NCBI GenBank assembly: GCA_910589035.1 | Contig: CAJUSI010000003.1 | Span: 1 to 39,970 of the forward strand | Length of the DNA: 39,970 nucleotides | Direction of reading: 5' to 3' | Origin: an uncultured Acetatifactor sp. | GTDB lineage: Bacteria; Bacillota; Clostridia; Lachnospirales; Lachnospiraceae | In this document: one piece after another, positions 16,311 through 24,532 of the stretch | Numbering within the stretch: position 1 is the first letter of the stretch | Layout: every line of letters begins with the position of its first letter | Made by a program: the position numbers and the translations under genes | Notes under the pieces: generated by a model | Database searches by the model: none | What the model was told of the DNA's origin: nothing | What the model saw: the letters and a program-made list of their open reading frames with translations, nothing else

Positions 16311-17267
16311 ATGAAAAAAGGTAATTCGGAGGAATTGATTTTCTTAGTTCCCGTATGTAAACACAATATCTGGGGCGGAGTCAAATTGAGGGAGGAATTC
16401 GGATATCCGGTGGAGGGGAACGACATCGGAGAATGCTGGGGGATTTCCGCGCATCCGGAAGGAGACGGAACCGTGCGGGACGGCAGGTATCAGGGCAGGA
16501 AGCTGTCGGAGCTCTGGGAAGGGCATCCGGAGCTGTTCGGCCATCTGCAGTATGACAGATATCCCCTGCTGACGAAGATCATCGACGCACAGGATGATCT
16601 GAGCATTCAGGTACACCCGGACGACGCCTATGCGAAGGAGCATGAAAACGGCAGCCTGGGCAAGACGGAATGCTGGTACATCATGGGCTGTAAGGAGGAC
16701 GCAACCATTGTAATCGGGCATAATGCGAAGGATGAGGCCGAGCTGAAGGAAATGGTTGCCCAGGGAAGATGGCAGGAGCTGATCCGCGAGATTCCCATCC
16801 ACAAGGGGGATTTCATCCAGATCGATCCGGGAACGGTGCACGCCATCAAGGCGGATACCCTGATCCTGGAGACCCAGCAGAACAGCGCCATCACCTACAG
16901 GCTCTATGATTACGGACGCCTCCAGAACGGCAAACCCCGCGAGCTCCATATCGACAAGAGCCTGGATGTGATCACGGTGCCCGCAAAATCCGCCCGGGAC
17001 AGCGTGGAGTCCATTTCCAATCTGCTGGAGAATCAGCTGAATCAGATTTATTCCTGCGAGAAATATACGGTCTTCAAGCTGGATGTAAACGGAAATGCGG
17101 CATTTGGACAGAGCTATCCCTTCCTGGCGGCGTCCGTCCTGGAAGGAACGGGACAGGTGGACGGCAAAGAGGTTCATAAGGGCGACCATTTCATGATACC
17201 CTTCGGATACGGGAATGTGGAAATGAAGGGCAGTATGAGCCTGATTCTGTCCACGGTAGAGCGCTGA
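16311..17267 (+). CDS. manA: Mannose-6-phosphate isomerase, class I
   Basis: Interconverts mannose-6-phosphate and fructose-6-phosphate; zinc-dependent cupin enzyme. 318 residues, the short Bacillus-type ManA. Signatures: KHNIWGGVKLREEFGY near the N-terminus, the zinc site in SIQVHPDDAYA (Gln and His near residue 100), Glu in LGKTECWYI (about 119), His in PGTVHAIKAD (about 182), and the NSAITYRLYDYGR strand, then a short C-terminal cupin. The start ATG follows CGGAGGAGAGCAGAGC. Its product feeds the same fructose-6-phosphate pool as the fructokinase upstream. The 144-base gap before it contains two near-identical 14-base stretches, GGAGTTTTGAAAAA (16226) and GGAGTTTTCAAAAA (16259), of unknown meaning. 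No terminator separates it from the ROK gene, so co-transcription is likely. Confidence 0.95.
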   Translation: MKKGNSEELIFLVPVCKHNIWGGVKLREEFGYPVEGNDIGECWGISAHPEGDGTVRDGRYQGRKLSELWEGHPELFGHLQYDRYPLLTKIIDAQDDLSIQVHPDDAYAKEHENGSLGKTECWYIMGCKEDATIVIGHNAKDEAELKEMVAQGRWQELIREIPIHKGDFIQIDPGTVHAIKADTLILETQQNSAITYRLYDYGRLQNGKPRELHIDKSLDVITVPAKSARDSVESISNLLENQLNQIYSCEKYTVFKLDVNGNAAFGQSYPFLAASVLEGTGQVDGKEVHKGDHFMIPFGYGNVEMKGSMSLILSTVER

Positions 17268-17363
17268 GGGTCCGTGGAATGTATATGCTCCCGAGGTACT
17301 CGGGGGAGGAATGATTTCCGGCGGCAGCACAGGCCGGATACCGGGCAAGATGAGGGAGCCAGT

Positions 17364-18371
17364 ATGGCATATAAAGAATTGCGAATGGAAGACGGTGTAA
17401 GGAGTATCCGGGCAGAGCAATATGCCGGGCAGGATATCACGGATATTATTTTCCCGCAGTCCCTGGAGGAAATAGGAGAGAGAGCCTTCGCGGGCTGCAC
17501 GGAGCTGGAGCGGCTCTGGATTCCCGGGTCCGTAAAGCGGATCGGCAGGGAGGCCTTCTGGGGATGCGGGAAGCTGCGCAGGGTGTTCCTTCCCGCTTCG
17601 GTGGCAGAGATCGGGCATGACGCCTTTGACTACAGGAGCTGTGAAATATTCTGTGAGGCGAAGGCATGCCCTTCCGGATGGTACAGGGATTATTATGAGA
17701 CGATCGATTATGATGAGTATCAGGGACAGATGATTCTGTCCCTGTATGAATCCTGGTGCGGATATGATGTGGAGGTGCAGTATCCGGAATGGTATTCCGA
17801 GCACATTCCGGTCCGGATAGACCCCAGGAGCCTGCGCTGGAATGCGGACAGGGAGGATGTGCGCGCAATCTGGGACCGGCAGGAGCGGGTCCTGGAGAGA
17901 GAGACGGCGCAGCGGATGTCACACTCCATTCAGTCCGTAAGGGATCTGGAGCGGCAAAGAGAGGAAAGCGCACTGGAAGGGATTCACAGGAGAATAGAAG
18001 CGGCTGAGCGCAGCTGGAAGGAAGCAGAGGCGCCTTACCGCCATCCGGATGGAAGGTATCCGGAGGAAATACTTCCCGCCGCGGCCGCTTATATAGACGC
18101 CCTGAAAAGCTTAAAATTTCATTATGCCGGCAGCCATAACCTGAACATGGATTATGAGGCGACCTGGAAAATCTTTCAGGTCTATTGTGAACTGGCTCCC
18201 AAATTCCCGGATGCTGCCTTCCGGAAGGAGCTGGATTCGGCGAAGAAAGCCCTTCACCGCCTGGTCTATTACGGTGCGGGCTCCGGTATGACTTCCGAGA
18301 AAAGAGAGCGGATTGACAGGGCTTATGAGGAGAGCATGCGCAGGATCGAGGCAGCCCGGGAAAAGCATTAG
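17364..18371 (+). CDS. Cytoplasmic LRR_5 (BspA-like) leucine-rich repeat protein
   Basis: 335 residues from ATG 17364, preceded by GAGGGAG; an in-frame extension upstream has no clear ribosome binding site. Residues about 10-85 contain three LRR_5 units of about 23 residues each, with the typical pattern ITDIIFPQSLEEIGERAFAG, LERLWIPGSVKRIGREAFWG and LRRVFLPASVAEIGHDAFDY. These are followed by the common closing segment IFCEAKACPSGWYRDY. The rest (about 120-335) is charged and alpha-helical, with RQERVLERETAQRM, a helix rich in Arg/Glu and a final RIEAAREKH. No signal peptide, so unlike surface BspA proteins it should stay in the cytoplasm. Function unknown. It follows manA by 96 bases; a small GC hairpin (17288-17308) lies between them. 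Confidence 0.8.
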   Translation: MAYKELRMEDGVRSIRAEQYAGQDITDIIFPQSLEEIGERAFAGCTELERLWIPGSVKRIGREAFWGCGKLRRVFLPASVAEIGHDAFDYRSCEIFCEAKACPSGWYRDYYETIDYDEYQGQMILSLYESWCGYDVEVQYPEWYSEHIPVRIDPRSLRWNADREDVRAIWDRQERVLERETAQRMSHSIQSVRDLERQREESALEGIHRRIEAAERSWKEAEAPYRHPDGRYPEEILPAAAAYIDALKSLKFHYAGSHNLNMDYEATWKIFQVYCELAPKFPDAAFRKELDSAKKALHRLVYYGAGSGMTSEKRERIDRAYEESMRRIEAAREKH

Positions 18372-18420
18372 ACGGCGGCAAGAACATATAAAAGATCAAA
18401 TAAAAGCTTAAAATTATGTA

Positions 18421-18450
18421 TTGGAATAATACCTGTAGATATGTTATGAT
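18421..18450 (+). promoter_or_regulatory. Promoter for leuC-leuD
   Basis: TTGGAA (18421-18426), 18 bp spacer, TATGAT (18445-18450). The leader to leuC is only about 30 bases, which leaves no room for a T-box or leucine-rich leader peptide. Confidence 0.6.
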
Positions 18451-18488
18451 AACGTTCAGACATTTGACAGAAAGGCAGGATGAAGTAT

Positions 18489-19760
18489 ATGGGAATGACA
18501 ATGACACAGAAGATTCTGGCCGCGGCGGCAGGGCTTGACAGGGTGCAGGCAGGGCAGCTCATCGAGGCGGATCTTGACCTTGTGCTGGGCAACGATATCA
18601 CCAGTCCCGTGGCAATCAGGGAGATGGACAAATTTCAGGCAAAGGGCGTATTTGACAAGGATAAGATCGCTCTGGTACCGGATCACTTTGTGCCGAATAA
18701 GGACATAAAGTCCGCGGAGCATTGCAAATGTGTCCGGGAATTTGCCCGCCGGAATGAGATAACCAATTATTTCGAAGTGGGAGAGATGGGCATTGAGCAT
18801 GCACTGCTTCCCGAGAAAGGGCTTACCGTGGCCGGGGATGTAATCATCGGCGCAGATTCCCATACCTGTACCTACGGCGCGCTGGGGGCATTTTCCACAG
18901 GCGTGGGCAGCACGGATATGGCTGCCGGCATGGCCACGGGAAAAGCATGGTTCAAGGTGCCCTCCGCCATCAGATTCATCCTTACGGGCAAGCCTGCCGA
19001 ATGGGTCAGCGGCAAGGACGTGATCCTGCATATTATCGGGATGATCGGCGTGGACGGCGCATTGTATAAGTCCATGGAATTTACAGGGGACGGCATCGGG
19101 AACCTTTCCATGGACGATCGGTTCACCATCGCCAACATGGCCATCGAGGCCGGCGGAAAGAACGGGATCTTCCCGGTGGATGCGCTGGCGGAGAGCTATA
19201 TGAAAGAGCATTCGGACAGGCAGTATACGATATATGAGGCGGACGCGGACGCCGTCTATGACGCGGAATATACCATTGACCTGAGTGCGCTGCGTCCCAC
19301 GGTAGCCTTCCCCCATCTGCCGGAAAATACCCATACCATAGATGAGATCCATGGCATGGATCCCATCGCCGTGGATCAGGTGGTGATCGGGTCCTGTACC
19401 AACGGACGCCTGGATGATCTGAGAACGGCTGCGAAGGTGCTGAAGGGGCGCCATGTGGCAAAGGGCATGCGCTGTATCGTGATTCCCGCCACACAGGCGA
19501 TCTACATGCGGGCCATGGAGGAGGGGCTCCTGAAGATCTTCATCGAGGCGGGCGGCATCGTCAGTACGCCTACCTGCGGTCCCTGCCTGGGAGGCTATAT
19601 GGGAATCCTTGCGGAGGGCGAGCGCTGTGTATCCACCACCAACCGCAATTTCGTGGGCCGTATGGGGCATGTGTCCTCGGAAATTTATCTGGCAAGCCCT
19701 GCGGTTGCGGCGGCAAGCGCAGTGAAGGGTGTCCTCTGCGCGCCGGAGGATCTGGCCTGA
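18489..19760 (+). CDS. leuC: 3-isopropylmalate dehydratase large subunit
   Basis: Second step of leucine biosynthesis: isomerises 2-isopropylmalate to 3-isopropylmalate with LeuD, using a [4Fe-4S] cluster. 423 residues, the shorter bacterial/archaeal HacA/LeuC type. Signatures: MTQKILAAAAGL start, IIGADSHTCTYGALGAF with the first cluster Cys, GSCTNGRLDDL with the second region near residue 300, and TPTCGPCLGGYMG near residue 360 with the remaining cluster cysteines. I chose ATG 18489 (MGMTMTQ) because GAAAGGCAGG ends about 10 bases before it; ATG 18480 would abut that site. leuD follows after 175 bases. The related homoaconitase activity cannot be excluded from sequence alone. leuA and leuB are not in the window. 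Confidence 0.93.
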   Translation: MGMTMTQKILAAAAGLDRVQAGQLIEADLDLVLGNDITSPVAIREMDKFQAKGVFDKDKIALVPDHFVPNKDIKSAEHCKCVREFARRNEITNYFEVGEMGIEHALLPEKGLTVAGDVIIGADSHTCTYGALGAFSTGVGSTDMAAGMATGKAWFKVPSAIRFILTGKPAEWVSGKDVILHIIGMIGVDGALYKSMEFTGDGIGNLSMDDRFTIANMAIEAGGKNGIFPVDALAESYMKEHSDRQYTIYEADADAVYDAEYTIDLSALRPTVAFPHLPENTHTIDEIHGMDPIAVDQVVIGSCTNGRLDDLRTAAKVLKGRHVAKGMRCIVIPATQAIYMRAMEEGLLKIFIEAGGIVSTPTCGPCLGGYMGILAEGERCVSTTNRNFVGRMGHVSSEIYLASPAVAAASAVKGVLCAPEDLA

Positions 19761-19935
19761 GGGATCGGCCGCCGGTACCCGCGCGAATCCGTGCAGGACA
19801 AAACTCAAATTACGGAACTATATTGTAAAGCACCTGAATGTCAATGATAGAAAGGAGAACCCTGCTGTCGGATAACGGCATGTAGAAAATATGCGGCGGC
19901 AAGGAAGTTATTCCGTGGGGCAGGGGATAAATGAT

Positions 19936-20421
19936 ATGAATGCAAAAGGGACAGTATTTAAGTATGGCGATAATGTGGACACGGATGTCATCATTCCCGC
20001 AAGGTATCTGAACACCTCCGTTCCGGCGGAGCTGGCGGTACACTGCATGGAGGATATCGACGCGGATTTTATTAAGAAGGTGAAAAAAGGAGATATCATT
20101 GTGGCCGAGAAAAATTTCGGCTGCGGTTCTTCCAGAGAGCACGCCCCCATTGCCATCAAAGCAGCCGGGGTCAGCTGTGTCATCGCAGAGACTTTTGCCA
20201 GGATTTTTTACAGGAACGCCATCAATATCGGACTGCCCATCATTGAATGCCCGGAGGCCGCCGGAGGCATTGAGGCAGGGGATGAAGTGGAAGTTGACTT
20301 TGACTCCGGCGTTATCACCAATGTAACCCGGGGAACCCGCTTCCAGGGACAGGCGTTTCCTGAGTTTATGCAGAAGATCATCGCTTCGGAAGGCCTGATC
20401 AATTATATTAACAATAAGTAG
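19936..20421 (+). CDS. leuD: 3-isopropylmalate dehydratase small subunit
   Basis: Swivel-domain partner of LeuC in the isopropylmalate isomerase. 161 residues from ATG 19936 (MNAKGTVFKYGDNVDTDVII), preceded by AGGGGA; a longer frame from 19891 begins with a non-conserved stretch and was rejected. Signatures: GDNVDTDVIIPARYL, KNFGCGSSREHAPIA (substrate loop with the conserved Ser-Ser-Arg), FARIFYRNAINIGLP. The length is typical for the small-subunit LeuD that pairs with the short LeuC. The 175 bases between leuC and leuD hold no gene I can support, although an AAAGGAG sequence at about 19852 lacks a following ATG. A clear terminator follows leuD. Confidence 0.94.
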   Translation: MNAKGTVFKYGDNVDTDVIIPARYLNTSVPAELAVHCMEDIDADFIKKVKKGDIIVAEKNFGCGSSREHAPIAIKAAGVSCVIAETFARIFYRNAINIGLPIIECPEAAGGIEAGDEVEVDFDSGVITNVTRGTRFQGQAFPEFMQKIIASEGLINYINNK

Positions 20422-20464
20422 CGGAATTTTATCCGGATAACAGTCACGGCTTCCTATAAAAAAG

Positions 20465-20510
20465 AAAAGGGCTTCGCAGACCACAGTTCATATGACTGCG
20501 AGGCTCTTTT
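20465..20510 (+). terminator. Intrinsic terminator after leuD
   Basis: AAAAGGGCTTCGCAG (20465-20479) pairs with CTGCGAGGCTCTTTT (20496-20510), with a 16-base loop and the T-run built into the right arm. The A-rich left side means it can also work on the minus strand. Confidence 0.85.
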
Positions 20511-20625
20511 CCTGCCTTGGATATTTCTGTGCCCTGAAAAGAGAATTCTCTTACAGGATTGCCGCTGACAGGAGGGCCGTCATAGGAAGGGGGAAGCCCC
20601 TGTAAAGAAAGGATTTTTGAAAGCG

Positions 20626-21996
20626 ATGGAAAAAGGATCGTCCAAAAAATATGAGATAGATATGTGCAGCGGCCCGCTGCTGGGGAAGATCATGATATTT
20701 TATGTGCCCCTGATGCTCTCGGGCGTTCTTCAGCTTCTGTTTAACGCGGCGGATATTGTGGTGGTGGGACGTTTCGCGGGAAACGAGGCTCTTGCGGCGG
20801 TGGGCTCCACCGGGTCGCTGACGAACCTGATCGTAAATCTCTTTATCGGTTTGTCGGTGGGCACAAATGTACTCGTGGCGAGATTTTACGGCGCAAAGCA
20901 GGACGGGGAACTGACGGAAACGGTTCAGACGGCCATTGCCACCGCCATGGCCGGAGGAATTATCCTGATTTTCCTGGGATTCTTTCTGTCAAAACCGGCG
21001 CTTGGCTGGATGGGAACCCCGGACAATGTAATCGAGCATTCCGTGCTTTACATGCGGATTTATTTCATCGGCATGCCGTTCATGATGGTATATAATTTCG
21101 GCAGCGCCGTGCTGAGGGCTGTGGGAGATACCAAAAGGCCTCTCTATTATCTGCTGATCGCCGGGGTTATCAATGTGATCCTGAATCTGATCTTTGTGAT
21201 TGCCTTTTCCATGGGAGTGGCCGGAGTGGCCGCCGCAACCGTGATTTCCCAGGCCGTTTCCGCCGCCCTGGTGGTACGATGCCTGATCCGCACGGACAGC
21301 GCTTACCGCCTGGAACTGCAGGGAATCAAAATCGTGCCCGATAAGCTGTTAAAAATGATTCAGATCGGCGTTCCGGCGGGAATGCAGGGGGCGCTTTTCT
21401 CCATTTCCAATGTATTGATCCAATCCTCCGTGAACAGCTTCGGCTCCGTGGCCATGGCCGGAAATACTGCCGGCAGCAATATAGAAGGATTTGTGTACAC
21501 TGCCATGAACGCTTTTCACCAGGCGGCCATCAGCTTCAGCGGGCAGAATTACGGAGCCCGTAAATATAAGAGAATCAGCAGGGTTCTGCTGATCTGCGAG
21601 CTCCTGGTGCTAGGCGTGGGTATCGTCCTGGGAAACGCCGCCTATCTGCTGGGAGGAACTTTGCTTAAGCTCTATACCGTGGATCCGGAGGTTATTCAGT
21701 ACGGCATTCTCCGTATGCGCATCATCTGTACCACCTATTGTCTGTGCGGAATGATGGATGTGGCTGTAGGAGCCCTGCGCGGTATGGGATACGCCATTAT
21801 GCCCATGCTGGTCTCCCTGACGGGCGCCTGTCTGTTCCGGGTGGTGTGGATTTACACCGTATTTCAAAGCTACCGCACGCTGAAATGCCTGTACATATCC
21901 TATCCCATCAGCTGGGGGCTTACCTTCGCGGTGCACATGGTATGCTTTGTGATTGCGTTTGGCAGGCTGCTGAAACGGGATCCCGGTGTGGAGTAG
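20626..21996 (+). CDS. MATE family efflux transporter
   Basis: Cation-coupled multidrug/toxin exporter of the inner membrane. 456 residues with about 12 hydrophobic segments in two homologous halves (each beginning near IPLM/GVPAGMQ-type segments). Family marks are MCSGPLLGKIMIFYVPLMLSG, FNAADIVVVGRFAG, GVGSTGSL-like AAVGSTGSLTNL, RAVGDTKRPLYY, and in the second half VLIQSSVNSFGSVAMAGNTAG and ISFSGQNYGARKYKR. Start is ambiguous: AAAGGA ends 4 bases before a TTG at 20617 and 13 before the ATG at 20626; I list the ATG. Substrate unknown. It lies after the leu terminator and 83 bases before ruvA on the same strand; the pairing with ruvA looks incidental. Confidence 0.9.
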   Translation: MEKGSSKKYEIDMCSGPLLGKIMIFYVPLMLSGVLQLLFNAADIVVVGRFAGNEALAAVGSTGSLTNLIVNLFIGLSVGTNVLVARFYGAKQDGELTETVQTAIATAMAGGIILIFLGFFLSKPALGWMGTPDNVIEHSVLYMRIYFIGMPFMMVYNFGSAVLRAVGDTKRPLYYLLIAGVINVILNLIFVIAFSMGVAGVAAATVISQAVSAALVVRCLIRTDSAYRLELQGIKIVPDKLLKMIQIGVPAGMQGALFSISNVLIQSSVNSFGSVAMAGNTAGSNIEGFVYTAMNAFHQAAISFSGQNYGARKYKRISRVLLICELLVLGVGIVLGNAAYLLGGTLLKLYTVDPEVIQYGILRMRIICTTYCLCGMMDVAVGALRGMGYAIMPMLVSLTGACLFRVVWIYTVFQSYRTLKCLYISYPISWGLTFAVHMVCFVIAFGRLLKRDPGVE

Positions 21997-22079
21997 GGGG
22001 CGGCGGATGCAGAGCTTCACATGGGAACATGCATGCTTACAGGATGACTCAGAATAATGTACAGGAGTGCAGGAGAGAT

Positions 22080-22691
22080 ATGATAGCATATGTAAAGGGA
22101 ACTCTGGAAGATAGATCGGAAGACAATGCGGTAGTGGATGTGGGCGGGATTGGATATAATATAAGGATTTCCGCGGACACTGCAGCCAGGCTTCCGGGCA
22201 TAGGGGAGAAGGTAAAGCTGTACACCTATACCAGCGTGCGCGAGGACGCCGTACAGCTGTTCGGCTTTCTGTCCAGGGATGATCTGGAGATTTTCAGGAA
22301 ATGCATTACCGTAAGCGGAATCGGCCCCAAGGGAGGACTTGCCATCCTCTCCGTGCTGGATGCGGATTCCCTGCGGTTTGCCATTATGTCCGGCGATGCG
22401 AAAGCCATAACCAAAGCGCCGGGCATCGGCACCAGGACGGCGGAGCGCCTGATCCTGGAATTGAAGGATAAGATCAAAATCGACGATACCATGATTGAGC
22501 GGGAGATTGAGAGCACCAGGGCAGTGAATGCGGGTGTGGGAGACAGTCCTCAGAAGAAGGAGGCGGTGGAAGCGCTTGTCTCTCTCGGATATGGAAACGC
22601 CGAAGCCGTTAAGGCGGTGAACGCCATTGAGGGAATCGAATCCATGGACTCCGGGGCGGTATTGAAGGCTGCTTTAAAGAAGATGTTCTGA
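22080..22691 (+). CDS. ruvA: Holliday junction branch migration protein RuvA
   Basis: Binds four-way DNA junctions as a tetramer and loads the RuvB motor. 203 residues from ATG 22080 (MIAYVKGTLEDRSEDNAVVD), preceded by AGGAGAGAT; an upstream in-frame stretch overlapping the MATE gene is a shadow. Domains: OB fold (1-64, with VDVGGIGYNIRIS), two helix-hairpin-helix motifs (VSGIGPKGGLAILS and APGIGTRTAERLILELKDK), then a flexible linker and the C-terminal RuvB-binding domain (about 155-203, EAVEALVSLGYGNAEAVKAV). ruvB follows after 100 bases. ruvC is not in this window; many Firmicutes use RecU instead, while Clostridia often have ruvC elsewhere. Confidence 0.97.
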   Translation: MIAYVKGTLEDRSEDNAVVDVGGIGYNIRISADTAARLPGIGEKVKLYTYTSVREDAVQLFGFLSRDDLEIFRKCITVSGIGPKGGLAILSVLDADSLRFAIMSGDAKAITKAPGIGTRTAERLILELKDKIKIDDTMIEREIESTRAVNAGVGDSPQKKEAVEALVSLGYGNAEAVKAVNAIEGIESMDSGAVLKAALKKMF

Positions 22692-22791
22692 GCCTGGGAA
22701 ACCAATGTTTCATCCGCCGTTCCCCGGGGCATATGCCGGGACAAAATCAACTTTTTCAGGAAAGGGTGCCAACGGGTAAGGTAGAAAAGCC

Positions 22792-23811
22792 ATGCCAAAG
22801 CGAATGATTGAGACAAATGTAACGGAAGAAGATATCAAGATCGAGGGCTCTCTGCGTCCGCAGAAGCTGGATGACTATATCGGTCAATCCAAGGTGAAGG
22901 AGAATCTGAAGATCTATATTGAAGCGGCAAAGCAGCGAAAGGACGCCCTGGACCATGTGCTTTTCTACGGTCCTCCGGGTCTGGGCAAGACCACCCTTGC
23001 GGGTATCATTGCGGGTGAAATGGGCGTGCATCTGAAGGTTACCAGCGGCCCGGCCATTGAGAAGCCAGGGGAAATGGCGGCAATCCTCAATAATCTGGAG
23101 GAGGGGGACCTGCTCTTTGTGGATGAGATACATCGTCTGAACCGGCAGGTGGAGGAGGTTCTGTATCCGGCCATGGAGGATTATTGTATCGATATCATGA
23201 TCGGAAAGGGATCCACGGCCCGCTCCGTGCGGCTGGAGCTGCCCAAGTTTACGCTGGTGGGAGCCACCACCAGGGCAGGGCTTCTGACCGCGCCGCTACG
23301 AGACCGCTTCGGAATGATCTATCATATGGAATTCTACACGGTGGAGGAGCTGCAGCTGATTATACTCCACTCGGCAAGGATTCTGGCCGTGGAGATCGAA
23401 CCGGAGGGGGCTCTGGAAATGGCCCGGAGAAGCCGCGGAACGCCCAGGCTGGCAAACCGGATTCTGAAGAGGGTGCGGGATTTCGCCCAGGTAAAGTACG
23501 ACGGGATCATCACGGAACAGGTGGCGAGGACGGCTCTGGATCTGATGGATGTGGACAGGCTGGGGCTGGACCATATTGACCGCAATATCCTGCTCACCAT
23601 GATGGAGAAATTCGACGGCGGGCCCGTGGGGCTGGATACCCTTGCGGCGGCCATCGGGGAGGACGCCGGCACCATTGAGGATGTCTATGAGCCCTATCTG
23701 ATCAAGAACGGCTTCCTGAACCGTACTCCCCGGGGTAGAGTGGTGACGGAGCTGGCCCGCAGGCATCTGGGCTGCGGAATCTATCCGCGTCCCCAAAAGC
23801 CTGCGAAATGA
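22792..23811 (+). CDS. ruvB: Holliday junction branch migration DNA helicase RuvB
   Basis: AAA+ hexameric motor that drives branch migration with RuvA. 339 residues, standard length. Residues 1-30 hold the LRPQKLDDYIGQ motif; Walker A is GPPGLGKTTLA (about 60-70), Walker B LLFVDEIHRLN (about 107-117), sensor 1 LVGATTRAGLLTAPLRDRFG including the arginine finger region, sensor 2 GTPRLANRILKRVRD, and the C-terminal winged-helix domain (FDGGPVGLDTLAAAIGED, PRGRVVTELARRHLG). The ATG follows GGTAAGGTAGAAAAGCC. It is probably co-transcribed with ruvA. Confidence 0.97.
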   Translation: MPKRMIETNVTEEDIKIEGSLRPQKLDDYIGQSKVKENLKIYIEAAKQRKDALDHVLFYGPPGLGKTTLAGIIAGEMGVHLKVTSGPAIEKPGEMAAILNNLEEGDLLFVDEIHRLNRQVEEVLYPAMEDYCIDIMIGKGSTARSVRLELPKFTLVGATTRAGLLTAPLRDRFGMIYHMEFYTVEELQLIILHSARILAVEIEPEGALEMARRSRGTPRLANRILKRVRDFAQVKYDGIITEQVARTALDLMDVDRLGLDHIDRNILLTMMEKFDGGPVGLDTLAAAIGEDAGTIEDVYEPYLIKNGFLNRTPRGRVVTELARRHLGCGIYPRPQKPAK

Positions 23812-23829
23812 GAGTGTAAAATCTGGGGC

Positions 23830-23858
23830 TTGCCTGCAAGCGGAATCTGATATATAAT
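23830..23858 (+). promoter_or_regulatory. Probable promoter for zapA
   Basis: TTGCCT (23830-23835), 17 bp spacer, TATAAT (23853-23858). It would give a leader of about 150 bases that contains the short direct repeats at 23899-23973. Confidence 0.6.
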
Positions 23859-23898
23859 ATTGGCATGGGGTTATACATTGTAGGGTCATTGGATCTTT

Positions 23899-23973
23899 GG
23901 ATTAACTTTGAGATCCGGGATTAACTTTGGAGCCTGGGCTTTACACTTTGAGACTTCGGATTAACTTTGAGAG
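23899..23973 (+). repeat. Four imperfect direct repeats in the zapA leader
   Basis: The unit GGATTAACTTTGAGA occurs at 23899, with variants at 23918 (GGATTAACTTTGGA), 23938 (GCTTTACACTTTGAGA) and 23957 (CGGATTAACTTTGAGA). Spacing is 19-20 bases, close to two helical turns. It lies between the probable promoter and the zapA start. Confidence 0.7.
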
Positions 23974-24014
23974 AACCTGAGATCGGGATATTATACAAAA
24001 GGGGGCGGCGGAAT

Positions 24015-24422
24015 ATGGCTTCATCTTCCAAAACGGATACAGAGGTTATCATTGGCGGAAAGGTATTTACTCTGAGCGGATATGAGAGCGAGGACTATCT
24101 GCAGAAGGTCGCGGTCTATATAAACAACAAAATGAATGAATACAATAAACTGGACGGTTTCCGCCGGCAGCCGATTGACACGCAGAATGTGCTTCTCCAG
24201 CTGAATATTGCCGATGATTACTTCAAGGCCAAAAAGCAGATCACCGTGCTGGAGGATGAGCTGGAGGCCAAGGACAAGGAGCTCTATAATTTAAAGCATG
24301 ATTTGATCTCCACTCAGATTAAGCTGGAAAGCTTTCAGGAACAGGTGAAGGAACTGCAGAAATCTCAGAACGAGGATGCAAAGCAGATTGTGCGGCTGGA
24401 AACAGAGCTGAAGAAAAAGTAG
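24015..24422 (+). CDS. zapA: Cell division protein ZapA
   Basis: FtsZ-ring-associated protein that bundles FtsZ filaments. 135 residues from ATG 24015 (MASSSKTDTEVIIGGKVFTLSG); a longer frame from 23967 would run into the leader repeats. The N-terminal globular ZapA domain has VIIGGKVFTLSGYESEDYLQKVAVYINNKM split across residues 10-40, followed by a long coiled coil (about 70-135) with repeated Leu/Glu/Lys heptads, longer than the 85-residue Bacillus ZapA but normal for Clostridia. The ribosome binding site is weak (GGGGGCGGCGGA). A clear terminator follows. The neighbours downstream (U32, SEDS, PBP) keep the same order in many Clostridia. Confidence 0.88.
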   Translation: MASSSKTDTEVIIGGKVFTLSGYESEDYLQKVAVYINNKMNEYNKLDGFRRQPIDTQNVLLQLNIADDYFKAKKQITVLEDELEAKDKELYNLKHDLISTQIKLESFQEQVKELQKSQNEDAKQIVRLETELKKK

Positions 24423-24435
24423 CAATGGAATTAGG

Positions 24436-24461
24436 GCTGTCCGAATCCCGGACAGCTTTTT
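24436..24461 (+). terminator. Intrinsic terminator after zapA
   Basis: GCTGTCCG (24436-24443), loop AATCC, CGGACAGC (24449-24456), then TTTTT (24457-24461). Its position rules out an upstream start for the following U32 gene. Confidence 0.9.
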
Positions 24462-24532
24462 CCTTATCATCTTATTGTGAAAGGTATGCCTGGGGGCTGA
24501 AATCCCCTGGTGACGGAAAGACAGGATTTATT

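Noticed and set aside
17288..17308. GC-rich hairpin between manA and the LRR gene as a terminator
   Set aside because: Stem has a bulge and no T-run follows; it is too weak to call.
18372..18488. T-box or leucine leader before leuC
   Set aside because: The leader after the predicted promoter is about 30 bases, without a T-box sequence, Leu codon run or attenuator hairpin.
16344..19808. Several long minus-strand open frames opposite manA, the LRR protein and leuC
   Set aside because: Codon-bias shadows of clearly conserved plus-strand genes; no recognisable domains and no start signals.
19850..19890. Short leader ORF between leuC and leuD after AAAGGAG
   Set aside because: Only a CTG codon follows at proper spacing and the frame ends after seven codons; not supportable.
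24425..24532. Upstream start for the U32 protein
   Set aside because: The extension is encoded by the zapA terminator region and is not family-like; ATG 24533 begins the conserved sequence.
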